Shown: positions 37,701-50,275 of the stretch, piece by piece | Layout of the letters: each line of letters opens with the position of its first letter | Numbering within the stretch: the first letter of the stretch is position 1 | Notes under the pieces: generated by a model | Database searches by the model: none | Told to the model about the DNA's origin: nothing | What the model saw: the letters and a program-made list of their open reading frames with translations, nothing else | Made by a program: the position numbers and the translations under genes | Origin: Spisula solida | Taxonomy: Eukaryota > Mollusca > Bivalvia > Venerida > Mactridae | Assembly: GCA_947247005.1 (NCBI GenBank) | Contig: OX365955.1 | Coordinates: forward strand, 8,938,001-9,002,000 | Direction of reading: 5' to 3' | Length of the DNA: 64,000 bases

Positions 37701-38999
37701 ATTTCATTTTAAATTTAAACCAAATCGTTGTATATTGATCATTTAGTAATATGCATCACACAAGAACAACTGAGCATGATGTATACTATTGACATAACTG
37801 TACTTTTTATATGTGTAGCGTACTTTAAACCGTATATGGATTGAATGACACTTTCATGCTTCCGCAGTTTATGGATTCAATGCCTAAATGCGGATTCGTC
37901 ACTGAATATTGTCTGAAAGTGTTAAAAACAACACTTATTTCTTTAAGATGCCAAATACTTAGGACACTTACGGGTTACTAATAGTTTCATTCCATAACTA
38001 TCGAATAAAAGACAATAATTAGCTTACGAGTGCTTATATATGATTCGGTCATTTAAAAGTTCGGATTGCAGCTTGTGCTGCATTAGTTTTGTAAAAATAT
38101 TCCATAGGCTTAAAGTACTGGTTTTAACCGCTAATTGGTATCCACTGATACGCCCATGACGCGCGTGTAGGAGTACTTTAGTGCAAATGTCCGGTGAAAT
38201 TTGAAACTAATAGTGTAGCATACACTTCCCATTATTATATTGCAATCTGTCTAATATCATATTTTAAGCAATCCAACATTTCAAAACTAAGGGTGCGTTT
38301 TTCTCCCAAATTACACGAACTAACTCGGTATGAAAACTAAACGCATCAATGTTTAATTAAACGTCAGACTATAGCTGGTTCATGACCCTTCAGGTTGTCG
38401 AGTTTTATTAAACCTAAGGTTCGTTTTAACAAGATTTACAGCAGCACAACGTCCATAGCGTATTTCGACAAATTTCGGCAAGCCTGTGTTAATTAGCGAT
38501 AAGCAGGAAAATATGCTTACAGTTGGATAGATGCGCGTTTTCCTGCCAACTTAAATAATCAGTGCTCTGCAGTTCCTTCAGTAATAACTGGTCTAAGACA
38601 GTCCCTTCCCGTTTAAATGTTTGTTTGTATTTATTTAGATATTGTTCTCTGAAATTTATTCACTTTCTAATTCATCAGCTATTGAATATTCCACTTGTAC
38701 GCTTTGTTCGTAATTAGAAAAGTATAATTACCAATTATTTTATCAAGGCAACAATCTAAACATGAAATTGTTGAACTGGCTCCAATGTTTATTTTATTTT
38801 CTTAACAATTAAAGCATGGATCCAACATCAAATCAACAATGGTTATTCTAAACGAGTATGGAATGTATAAGAATGATGCTAAAAAGTAAAGTGTCATGCA
38901 TATGTAAAACATTCAGCCGGTGTGGCTTATGCGACACCTACTGTCTAAGTAGATTTACTTTCCCATTGTATTCCCTATAATACAAGGCCACATACAAGG

Positions 39000-39150
39000 A
39001 GGTTCACGATCACCACTATTTAACTAGCTGGCGGCTCACCATACTGTCATTTTAGAACACACGCCTACCGGGATTCCAACCTTTCACCATCCGCTTCAAA
39101 GACAAGTACCTCAATGTAATTACTCTTCCGGTGTGTACGTACGGGCCGTT
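39000..39150 (-). repeat. Possible tRNA-derived SINE
   Basis: On the minus strand, AAGAGTAATTACATTGAGGT and AAAGGTTGGAATCCCGG lie at A-box and B-box spacing, the latter close to GGTTCRANTCC. The same stretch is present in copy B (about 51370-51520). No complete cloverleaf folds. Confidence 0.4.
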
Positions 39151-40996
39151 TGTACGAACTTGAAGACCTACTGTCAACCTAGCTCTGATCTCTAGAAACA
39201 TATCAGGAAGAAAACTTATCTCAAATTGAGATTTTGCTTCGGAATTTGAGATTAATCGGAATTCCAGCTTTTAAAATTTACTGTAATAAACTCAGAATAT
39301 TTTATTCTGTTTAGTGGTGCTAATTATGCGACAAGCATCGCATGGAAATTCACATAAAGACACATGACAATATTTGAGAGAGATGAGATCTTGCTCAGAC
39401 TGAGATGCTTCTGGAGATCGGGGCTTAGTGTACGCGGACAGTGTTTAATTTCACAAAAAAATCTACTACGACAAATGAATCATGCAATTTAAAAAGTGAG
39501 AACTATTTTACAAACTATCAGAGAAAGATTAACTTTATAACTTAGTCTTATTATGATTTAGTCGGATACATACGTACAATTTATACGAGAACGTGATGTA
39601 TCACATTGTTGTGTGATATTGAAACCAGTGTTTGCTCGTTACGTAATAGAATGAACTTTAATTCATCTCAGTTTTTTTCAATGTTCTATTCCAGGAATTT
39701 TCCCAAAGATTCCAAGATTAATTTGTATGCGTAAGAATGATTACAGACACTTAAGATCGTAGACACGTTGTGTGCAGAACCAGTAAACCAATCTAACAAT
39801 GCTAAACTAATCCATAGTGTGCAGGCAACCTCGTGTTCTTCGAACGTCCTGGTACAATTGTATTTTAAATAGACGAGGAAATCAATTTCTTGCATAGCAT
39901 CAGAACAATTCAATGATAAAGTTCGTTTTTATCCGGAAGTTGTATCCATGGGAATCCGGAAGTTGTGCGTCACGTGACAACAAAAACGAAATTAATATAA
40001 ATACTGGGAATTTGAAAGTAAATCATAATTTCAAATACCTTGTACAATGACAATAATCTGTTAACCGTTAATCCGATAAAGTTGAGATCCAGTCAATGAA
40101 TGCACAATATTCCAAGACGATAACTCTATTATAAAAGAGCGTTGAACAGATACTGTTGCTGATCATTGCGGAACATGATTTTCTTATATGAATGATCTGC
40201 CACTTTCGCTAGATGATCTTTATATTATCAGGCAGGTTCATAAACTACATTATTGCCCGGCTTGAAGTCATATAACACTGCCAATTTACAATGTCTCGGT
40301 TAACAAATCATTTTAAGCCATTCTATTATAGTGAGATCACGTTCTTTTTTCAGCCATTCTATACTTGTACTATTATAGTGAGAGCATCGCATTCCACTCA
40401 ATATACTTGAAGGTATTCTTAAAGGATAACGTTATCCATGTACATGCATGTGTACAATATAAATGTTGCAAGCTGTTTCATTCAATCCACAATGATATAA
40501 CATATTTCGCATATGTATATCTAAACATTGTATATTTTTGTACACAATTAGAACATATGCAGTAAACTTAAACCGTTGTGAAACCTTATTCACCAACTAC
40601 ATGTACCAGTATTATATACAATCATGTACATACATACTATCAGAAAGTGACAAGTGCACATATAAATTGTGGACAAATTGTACACTACGTTTATTTATTA
40701 CTAACACTATTCATATTGTATAATTATGAGTATATTATTTTTATTCAGCGATTGTGGGCTACAAAGCTAAACACTTACCTCTTTTAGAAAATTGTATTCT
40801 TTAATTTTTATCTTATACATTTTGTCTCTAAGTTAAAGTTAATACCATGTCATCCTTTAACATTTACAATACACGGTTCTGACGATACCGTGCAAGTTTT
40901 TTTCAAGTTAATGGAAATGCTTGCAAAACGCATGGTGATCTCAGCAGTAAGGAATAGGCTTCACCTCATTGGATGCAATATCGGACTCCTGTAAAC

Positions 40997-41962
40997 AGTC
41001 CGTTAGCGATCAGGCTGAACCCCCGTAAACCTTAAATAAAAGCAATAATGCAATTTTATTGAAATTTGGCATAGTTAACTGAATTACCTTTACCAACTCA
41101 GAATTTTTAACTTACCCATTTATTATTTTCCCATTGGGTCTAATGTATTAATTTTGATATTTTAATCAACACATGGACAGGGAGTAAATGATCCATTACG
41201 GTCAGGAAGTTAGAATATAAATAATGCTATTGTATTTGTAACAACTGTAACTGGATAAATATGGGTAACTTCGACCTACATTTGAGTGTATAGCTGAGGA
41301 CCACCTTCTGATTTCAATAATCATTTCAACAAACACGTTTTGAATTACTTACAACTATTTCAACACGGTTTATCCAGTTACTAGTATTTCAGTAACCTGT
41401 GACCATCCAGTCATGCAAAATTAGCATATTATCTTGTCCATCAAACAATACGCTTGAAACTCTGCGACTTGATTTATACGACGTTTGCGAATTCTAAAAC
41501 TACGGACCAATGGAATATACGACGTAATATAATATGACGTCATTCTTTTATTTGATTGGCTACAAGCACATGAGTCTTCGCAAACGACGTATAAATCACT
41601 GTATTTTCTGAATAGCAAATAAATGTTTTTGCGCAAAAATGAAGATACGTCCTTTCCGAAGACAGGCGAAGTTATATATTTGCGATGGTCACTGACGTGT
41701 TACTTAATGAACAGTTATATCGGACCATTTAGCTGACTTTTACTAATTGAACCACCCATACGCATTTACACTGTTTTTTACTTGAAATACTACATTGGAA
41801 GTCAATGCAAAGTACACCTTTCTGTGGATCAAAAAATCTGTTTTATGTTATAAGAGTTGGTAAGGTTGATTTATGAAGATATACCAACATTTATGCTAAT
41901 CGACATTTTACTTTTTAAGAAATTTAAGATTTATGGGGGTCAAGGCTGATCGCTAACGGACT
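40997..41962. mobile_element. Inverted-repeat element, about 966 bp
   Basis: The left end AGTCCGTTAGCGATCAG is the exact reverse complement of the right end CTGATCGCTAACGGACT. Near the ends, GAACCCCCGTAAACCTTAAA pairs imperfectly with AAGATTTATGGGGGTCAA. Internal frames are short and without transposase motifs. In duplication copy B only the right end survives (about 53866-53882); the left end is missing. Confidence 0.7.
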
Positions 41963-42589
41963 ATACCTTGTCAAATAACCACGTCAGAGAACGCTTTACG
42001 CTTGAATGGGTCCAAATTTCGTGTAGATGTCACAGATAGACGGCTGAAGTGTTGAAAAGTCCTAATGAACGATATGATGAAATGGTAAGGTGGCGGGTCT
42101 GTTATGGTATGCACCCCAGTACACATCCCCCTATCATTAAACATGTTCAAAAATAGAACTTTAACAGCCGAAAGAAACTACACGCAATTGATGTCAATGC
42201 TCCATCACAAGAAGCACGTATTTATGTAGCAACAGACCATGAACGTCTCGAATCGCCGTACACTATGACTGTGAACGTTTATTGACATCACATGATACGT
42301 TATTGTTGTGTTTTCGGTATAAATCATTATATCAACTGAAATATCAGGAAATAATTGACGGGTAAATAATACAGTGGCGACATAACCAATCCATTAAAAT
42401 GTCAATTTAGGTAAGCTAACGGAAGAATCAATTTTTGCCTCAGTTAGGTAGCCGTAGATTTAAATCCACATTTAACAAGACGTTCATATTTCACACTGTT
42501 TATCAATTGTGAAATCAAACTCTGTTAAGACCAACTATTATTGTTTCACTTTACTGGTAGAAACATTTGAGTACATTAAATAACTTTTA

Positions 42590-42760
42590 TAATTGTTCGC
42601 GATTGAAAAGGAATAAAATACATTTTTCGCAAAAATAATTACCGGATACTGTCGATTTCTGATAGACGATTTCGCGAATCCACTAACTCGCGAAAAATCA
42701 CGAAAAGGGAATTGATGAAAATATCACTCGCGAAAACTGTAACGCTTACGTTATAATAAG
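42590..42760. repeat. TTCGCGAA-motif-rich element
   Basis: Several CGCGAAA, TTCGCGAAT and TCGCGATT words lie in both orientations around ACCGGATACTGTCGATTTCT. The same element is in copy B (about 54595-54780), and similar motif clusters occur near 2.4, 33.1 and 37.4 kb. Confidence 0.45.
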
Positions 42761-43164
42761 GAGGTTTTTCCAACGAATAGTCTGTCCAAAGAATTTTCCA
42801 ATTAAATAAAGCTTTACATGACCTATTAGTTTAATTAGAAACAATGTTGAAAAATTACCGAAACACACGCTCCAATAATATTCATTGTCTCAGAACAAGG
42901 TTGGCAACGTAGCAACGTAGAATTAGCCTTCTTGTATTATAATACTTATTGTCTGGGTTAACCAATGCAAGGAGTTCACTCCTTATAACCAGCGCATCTT
43001 GCGAATTAAATAATCGTATCAATAAGATGGGCAACACTTTCACGCAGAGTATAAGTATGGTCTGTCTGGGTAAGGAGTCTGATTTTGTATGATTATAAAG
43101 ATGCTTGTTGTTGTTTGTTTGTGATAATCTCTTATTGCCTGACGAATGGCCCCGGAAAAAGACT

Positions 43165-43375
43165 TTTTGCGACACAAGAACTTCGGGTGCGCTACACTAG
43201 CTCTTTCCGAAAGGACTCATTGGTGCTAGGTGTACTGCACCGATACACACGAGCTACCAAGATGTTGGGTGACAAACACTGGAAAAAACTCTCAGATAGT
43301 TCAAATCAGGGACCTCTGGATCCGTAGTCAAGAGCGTTACCCACTCGGTCATAATGCCACCGTATTAAATGGTTA
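43165..43375 (-). mobile_element. SINE-like repeat, copy A of duplication
   Basis: On the minus strand, GACCGAGTGGGTAACGCTC is an A-box-like start and GAGGTCCCTGATTTGAAC stands at B-box distance. The body then runs through CCAGTGTTTGTCACCCAAC, GTATCGGTGCAGTACACC and CTTTCGGAAAGAG. The same body order (CGGTGC, TCTTTCC) is present at 58140-58360. It holds one unit of the 36 bp motif that is expanded in copy B. Confidence 0.6.
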
Positions 43376-44065
43376 TAAAAATCTGGAAAAAAAACACTAC
43401 AAGAGTTCAAATGAAGAGGAAAACAGTGAATATGGACTAGAACATTGTGATTTTGATTGTTGATGACCTTTTTTGAGGTGGTCTTTATTTAATTTTTACT
43501 GTACAATTCATTGCGCCGAAGTCTTATAGTTATATCACCAGTGTTATTGTTTTAAGTTCGTATTTTGTGTATGTCCACGTCCGATTGGCAACATTAAGGT
43601 TGTATCGACATTTTTACAGAAACAACATTACAAATTATACAGAATATTATTACAACAATCGAGCCAACACATTACAGGAGTATCACACGCACCATTTATA
43701 TTGTTGTATCTTATCATGTTGATGCCAAGATATAAATGAGTTTGATTAATATACTTTAGGATCTAGTGGCGGAAATTAGCCTGTACGTTGACAGAGGTAC
43801 CTACAGGGTGTAAACAAAGTTGTGCTTAAAATTTAAATTCATACTAAATTTTATCTGAGCTTTGTGCATAGTTTACAATTTAATGTCTTACTCCTAAAGC
43901 GTCATTTGATACCAGTGAGATTACCACATTGGTAGAACCATCTGGTATTTAACCAGAACAGTTTGGTTTTTTAACAAACTGTATATCTGTGTTTATGTAA
44001 TAAGACGACAGTTCAATGAGAAACAGTTTAATTGTTTCATGTTCCTCAAACTCACACAACAGTGC

Positions 44066-45776
44066 TTCTATATTGCTCACGTTCAATAATGTTCCTTCAT
44101 TTGTTATTCAATGTTTGTTTCGGTAGTGGAACTGTACCTTCTATTTGGTCAAAATGCTTAATCAACCCTTTACCAAAATCAGCATCTTTAGATCCAAGAG
44201 ATCATCTTTCTTATAGAGGTATTACACTAGCTTCTGTCGTTTATAAAATATATTGTACAATTCTAAAAAGGCTTATGATTTCATAAATAAGGATAGGTTG
44301 TGGGGAGGTTATTGAAAACTGGAATTTCTGGCAATATGTTAAATGCCATCAAATCTTTATACTTGTCGGTTAGTTCTTGTGTAACAATAAATTCATTTAA
44401 GACATAATGGTTTAACGTTACTTCCGGTTGGAGACAGGGTTGTATTTTGTCACATTTATTGTTCAATCTCTATATCAACGACTAAGTTATATACAACAAA
44501 AGTTTGAATATTGGTACTGAGATGGATAATGAAAAAATATCTATATTATATATGCTGATGATATTGTATTGTTGACGGAAAATGCCCATGATTTGCAAAT
44601 ATTGTTGAATGTTTTAAATGATTGGTGCTGCCATAATGACATGACCGTAAATGGTACACAAAATAATGTAATGCATTTTCGCACACCTTCTGTACAATGC
44701 ATTGATTATAATTTTACACGTGGTGCTAGTTCTTTGTCAATTGTTAGTAAATATACATTCTTGATGAACACCTTGGTTATTATACTACTGTCAAAGCTGT
44801 TGCTCAGAGTGCTAGTCGTGCCCTAGGTATTTTAATTGCTAAATGTACATTAAAGGTATGTCTTATAAAGTATTCACTAAATTGTACGATTCTTAAGTTT
44901 GGCCCGTTATTAGCTATGGTGCTGCCATTTTTGGTGTCAAGTCTTTTTCCTGTAGAAACAATGTGCATAATCGTGTCATGCGTTATTTCTTGGACGTGGG
45001 ACGTTATACACCAAACGCGGCATTGGCGAGGGAAAATGGCATGGATACCCCATTCAGTCCGCCAATGGAAGTATGTGGCAAGTTTCTGGACCAGATTATG
45101 TAATACACCAGAAACAAGATTAAATAAGCGTATAGCACTCTGGGCTAACAACAACCCGGTTATGGATGTAAAAAATTGGATGTTTGTTGTAAAAATCAGT
45201 TACATTCATGTCAACTTTCTGATTATACAAATTTATTCAATCATACGCCAAAATATCTTATCTGTGATGCCATTGTTGAACTTTTAATGTCTTTATATAT
45301 TGAAAATTGGAAAGAATCGAATTCAAGACTTGAAAGTAAATCTGGAAAAGGTCGTAATAAATTAAGAAATTATTGTACTTATAAAACTGTTTTTATGTAG
45401 AGCCCTATTGTTAAATGATACTTCCACCAAGTCATAGATCGGCGTAAGGCAAATTTAGATGTGGAGTTCCACCAATCAGGATTGAAACCGGCATATATGA
45501 TAATTTAAGTATATCCGAGCGTAAATGCCCCTTTTGTAATGAAGTTGAATCGGAGATCCATGTTTTGTTTGATTGCATTGTATATAATAGTGAACGCACA
45601 AGTCTTATGCAGAAAGCTTTTACGATTAACTCCGATTTTTACTTATTTTCTGATCAAGACAAACTGAAGTTTGTTTTTACAAATCAGGCAGTTATTAGAA
45701 TTTGTGCCAAAACCTGTCATAATATTCTAAATAGGAGAAATGTTTACCTCTGTAAAACATGCCCATATTATTTATA
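44066..45776 (+). pseudogene. Reverse transcriptase pseudogene of LINE
   Basis: Several frames must be combined to follow the protein, with frameshifts and stops between them. In order I see: an RT start with VPSIWSKCLINPLPKS, DPRDHLSYRGITLAS and VVYKIYCTILKR (44115-44280); SGWRQGCILSHLLFNLYIND (about 44420-44485); the catalytic YADDIVLL (44551-44574), in which the two Asp are metal ligands; a thumb-like region with NDWCCHNDMTVN; then ASRALGILIAKC (about 44810-44850) and KLYDS/PVISYGAAIFG (44885-44935); and finally CPFCNEVESEIHVLFDC (45526-45576), a C2HC-type zf-RVT motif common at the C-terminus of such ORF2 proteins. The endonuclease domain is missing because of the 5' truncation. The product cannot be functional. 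Confidence 0.9.
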
Positions 45777-46141
45777 ATTACATTGTGATATGTTTTATTT
45801 CCTAAGAAGCAGCTGTTAATCAGTTTATCTACGGTCTGACCGAGGCAAACATCGCTTTCATAAACCATTTTTTAATTGTACTAGTTTTCTATTTCAATTT
45901 TTATAGTCTTCTTTTTTAATAAAATTTTGCTTCAAAGATTAACAACTGCTCCTTGGTTTTACATAATTATGTAAATAACTTAATAGTAATATACTTTTAT
46001 AGTATTCGTTTAAGTAAAGGTATACTGTGATTTGATATGTATATTGTATGTATGCTGTACAAAGATGAGACCTAAATAAATTGGTGGAATCTGGTGAAGG
46101 CCATACATGTTAGATAGCAAGAAGAAAATTAAGTAAGTAAG
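44066..46141 (+). mobile_element. Decayed 5'-truncated LINE (non-LTR retrotransposon)
   Basis: The element begins inside a reverse transcriptase domain exactly where homology between the two duplication copies ends. It continues through the RT C-terminal region and a zinc-knuckle-like end to a non-coding 3' tail ending AAGTAAGTAAG. The 5' truncation within the ORF and the simple repetitive tail are typical of target-primed retroposition in CR1/L2/Jockey-like clades; the clade itself is not decided. It is flanked by duplication copy A on the left and copy B on the right. Confidence 0.85.
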
Positions 46142-48778
46142 ACTAGTCAAACAGTGGTCTAGCTAGACCATCCGCATCATACTAATGATTATATAAAAAT
46201 GGTACCTGTACTTCACTCGCTAGATGTTCAGCTTTTAAAAAAGCAATTCTGACTTCTTTTTACTCTTTACTGAATAGCCTCGCGGTGCTGGATACCACCA
46301 TCTATGGTATGTACATACTTTTGTAGAAACAGTTTCACAATCAACCGAATATTAATTAGTAGGTCTACGCATATTATATTAAGATGACATGCGAAAATGT
46401 ACATGTAAATTTATACTTAATTACGATTATAACAATATAACATCCATATTTCAAGACGTGTTTTCTAATTCCTCATTTATAAATTTATCGATATATCGCA
46501 CACTGTTGGCCAACATTATTGTAAATTGATGTAACAAATAGTATGAGGTTTAAACTAATGTAACATTTTGTTAGTTTCGCGGCATTGTCTGCATGGACAG
46601 CGGGTTACAAAGATAAAAACATCTGTGATTTAAGATCCGTCGAGAATAATCTATCTTAATAAAAGACCGGTAGGATACATCCGACTTGAAAACACACAAG
46701 GTTTTCTGTTGTATATTAACTGATTCGTTCACTGTTTATGTATGTGTTTTTGCTACGTTTCGCCTGTGTCACTTCCGGTTTCGCGGTTGACTTCCGGTTT
46801 GGCGGAATTTAAGTTTTTAACTGTTTTTTACAGGAAATGATTTTATCAAAAAAATTATGTCAATTTCAAACTTAAATCTATAATAAAGTATCAAGAATTT
46901 ATAATTGAGAGTAGAAATATGTTTTGGATTTCGGATTTATTTTTATCGAATTCCAGATTCCTGTGGTGAAAATGGTTCATATTGACTACTCCCAATTAAG
47001 AACAACCGATGATAGAACAAGGTATTGATTGTTTTCTGTAAACGATGAAGCATTTTTTGTTACAATTGTTTTATTCCGAAACATATGTTTGGCGCGAGAC
47101 CGGAAATAACGCGAAAATAGTAACACACAGTCAGCCTATAATGTAATTTCACGGTACCCAATAAGATCAGTGTAAGAGGGCCTCGTACTTTTCAAACATT
47201 AACCATAGCAAATAACACAACTGGGGCAAGATATATTTGATAAAATAATTATATTAATCAGTCGGTTAAGAAAATATTCTGTAGCCAGAATTAATTAACA
47301 GTCGTTTGGCATAATGGTAGAATTATACATATCGAGTCATCTGATTCACCTGCTTATTTTGCTTATTTATACTACGCGAACTTGAACTTCGACGTCATTA
47401 GTAAAATATGCAGCTAATGGATACACACTAAACGTCTTATCTAATCAGTTTACTGATTTATAATTGTAAGATATCTGTCTATTTAAAACTCATATTGGTT
47501 TTAGGTTTGTATAAATAGGGTGTAAGAAAAGTTCGTTACAAACGTTTAGATCTTAATAAATTATCTATTTTGTAATTCTAATGCGTGAATGATGTACAAA
47601 ATACAGATTAATATACAAATGTACAAAGAGATTACATCACTATTCTTATCTATTTTTACAGGGATTCATGAATCCAAAGGGGTGAGTATTATTTAATAAT
47701 AATGTATAGAAATGGTCATGAACCCGGTGCTGACCCCTTTAAATGAAATGAAAATTTATACATGTATCTAGCTGAGATACAAATTACCAACGACTGAAAT
47801 TTGGAAAATGAACTTATGTACCACTCTGTACATTGTATTAGACTTCTCGAACGAAGTTATGTCCGTTTATAGTTTTCGAGCTCACTTATAAATCCATGTA
47901 TCCCCCTTGCTTAAGGACATAACTGATTTTCTTGCTAGGACCTTGCTAATACACTGAAACAGAAACTTAAAACTAAGAATTATAATCTCTATGCATAAAT
48001 AATTTCAAGTCATGTTTCATAGGAATTTGTCAATACTTAATATTCTTAATGTTTTTTTTTTAAATAAATGCATGCACACACCATTTCCAATTGGCGCCAA
48101 AACAAAAACACTCATCAATATCATGTTTACATTGACGTGTTTACGATGCTTGTACGAACTATTTACAACTTAACTACTATTAGCTTAAATTTTATAGATA
48201 ATATTTCGTGTATATATTTTCTATCCAGCTTCAGCTCGTACAATAAGCACAATGTATCGCTTTGTGTACATAAATGTAATCAAAACCCACATTGAGTCAT
48301 TATGTATTATATATTGTAAATCATTAATATTAGCGGTAAATCATTTTGTTTTGGAGCTTTCATGAGTGAACTCGCTCTCTAAACTACATCCGCGCGAAAA
48401 AGTTGACATCAGAAATGCGCGACAAGGTGTTTCATCACCATTTTCAGCTAAATCCACCAATTTCCAAACACCAGGAAATGACTTTCACCAAATTTAATTT
48501 TCACGAAAATAGGTTGCTTTATACAAAAGTATTTGTAGTCAAACACTCCCGCACGTCACAAGTCGAAACTTTCAGAACGATAAGCAAATTGAAACCTGTA
48601 TTGTATTAGTCACATTTGCAATTATCAGCTCGTTATGTCCCATGTATGTATTTTATGCGTTCGACTGAGACAGTCGTAGTGCGTGGTCATTCAGTTTAAT
48701 CCCTGACTAATTGACATATGACCTCCGGCTTCGAGGAAGTGTATTTCATTTTCAATTTAAACGAAATAGTTGTATATT

Positions 48779-49473
48779 TAAGAAATAAAAATCTGTTCGC
48801 GTTTATTGTTGGTGAATAAAACACGGGCAGGAGTTCGGATGCGGAAAAATTAAATCACGAGTGCGTAGCACGAGTGATTTAATTTTCCGCATCCGAACGA
48901 GTGCCCGTGTTTTATTCACCGACAATATACAAGAACAGAGTTTTTATTTCGATTCTAAATACGATAATATCCCGCACTATTTAACTGCGCGCATTCCATT
49001 TTCACCCTTTGACATTGAACATAATTCCACGCTGAAATTGAGTGGCTTATTAGCTGGTACAATTACCTCCCTCGTTAATGAAAACGACCTTCGTAATTTT
49101 CTGAAGGAAATACCACATTTTAAACATTGAAACAATTTTAATAACACGAGTATATGGTATCTATTTCATAAAATGAAAAATATAAATGAATTGATTGTCA
49201 GAAGCTATAATAAAACTTGGTTTCTAGAGCATATTGGAGTTTCTAAAAATAGATGCGTCATAGCTGTAACACTGGATTCTCGTGCAACTCGCCTTGTCAT
49301 CGTCACTCGTAGAAAATTTTACTATAAAGTTTACGTTCATTCATTCATAAATATGTCACGTGAGACTGGGCGTAAATAGAAACAGCCAATTTGATAGGTA
49401 TGTTTTATGGGGGTAATAATACATTGTTAGGTCCGCTCTATATTTAAACGATTAATCCGCAGATCGTGTTAGA
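48779..49473. mobile_element. Insertion of about 695 bp specific to duplication copy B
   Basis: Copy A reads GTATATTGATCATTTAGTAA without interruption at about 37730. In copy B the same flanks are separated by this block. It starts with a 170 bp palindrome and contains two short plus-strand frames (48861-49130, 89 codons; 49173-49379, 68 codons). They share no family I recognise and the first begins inside the palindrome. It may be a foldback element or a fragment of a larger transposon. Confidence 0.75.
48782..48950. repeat. 169 bp near-perfect palindrome
   Basis: The arms run from GAAATAAAAATCTGTTC at the left to GAACAGAGTTTTTATTTC at the right. The best part pairs GTGAATAAAACACGGGCA with TGCCCGTGTTTTATTCAC, GTTCGGATGCGGAAAA with TTTTCCGCATCCGAAC, and TTAAATCACGAGTGCG with the CACGAGTGATTTAA side. 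The centre is only a few bases. It would extrude or fold as a hairpin of about 80 bp stem. Confidence 0.9.
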
Positions 49474-49649
49474 ATGATCATTTAGTAATATGCATCATAC
49501 ATGAACAACTGAACATGTATAGTTGTGTACTATTTAAATAATTGTACTTTTTACTTGTGTAGCGTAGTTTAAACCGTATATGGTTTGAATGGCACTTTCA
49601 CGCTTCCGCAGTTTATGGCTTAAATGCCTAAATTCGGACACGTCACTGA

Positions 49650-50275
49650 TATAGGCTAATGTGAATTTCACAATTTGGCGAAATCAAGGGTACATGTGAG
49701 AGCTTTAAAAACCAAGTATCCATATTTAGCCAGGTTCACTGATTTTGGCAGATCAGATGATAAATCACTGTATTCCTTCGCTTTTTGCAACAATTATTAA
49801 AGGTAAAAAACAAATTATTTTTAAGATTTTTTTAATGATTCTATGAAAACTTATACTGTTCATGTGAAGAAATGCAACATTATTTAAGATGGGGTTTTAT
49901 AACCATGGCAGGGTCTATCATGAATTTGGGAATATAATCACGAGAGGAGGTACTAGTATATAGACTTAACCCTTTGCGCCATATACCCTTAACCAAGATT
50001 CCGTGTATGATGCTATATATCAGGCACGAACATGCACGTGATGCTTCTGAAACTTGGGCATCTTCTGTATCATACACTGTCCCCCCAAAAACTAAACTGA
50101 TTAACCTCGTCTAGGGGCCTCGCCCATATTGGTCTCCGGTGGCAATAAAAATAAAGCATATAGACTGAACAAAAATAATACCAGTTATGGGTACTTGGGA
50201 TTGATGATCAGCAATCCTGAATCCATATGTGAATGGAAAACTGGTCGAAGCTCAAAAATGCGTGTCAATTGAATA
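49650..50275. repeat. Insertion of about 620 bp in copy B with SINE-related body
   Basis: Copy A reads GGATTCGTCACTGAATATTG continuously near 37890, whereas copy B is interrupted. Within the insert, 49990-50150 is the reverse complement of the SINE body at 22998-23150: both share GGGCGAGGCC, GAGGTTA.TCA.TTTAGTT, GATACAGA.GATGCCC and GCATCATACACGG. The tRNA-like head is not evident. Confidence 0.7.

Larger units (their letters stand above)
35098..44066 (+). repeat. Segmental duplication, copy A (about 9.0 kb)
   Basis: The sequence aligns in order and orientation with 46081-56745. Matching anchors are AATCTGGTGAAGGCC (35105/46086), TTCGACGTCATTAGT (36320/47388), AAAACACTCATCAATAT (37063/48104), CCTCAGGTTGTCGAG-type words (38385/50760), ATAGCATCAGAACAATTCA (39895/52255) and GATTATAAAGATGCTTGTTG (43089/55117). 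By eye the copies differ at a few to about ten percent of sites plus indels. Copy A contains an extra stretch of about 300 bases at 40853-41160. No protein gene is supported in either copy; paired frames change mostly at replacement sites. Confidence 0.93.

Noticed and set aside
48861..49379. Two short frames as a possible small gene in the copy B insert
   Set aside because: The first starts within a palindrome arm, there is no recognisable domain, and the block is absent from copy A. It is kept only as part of the insert.
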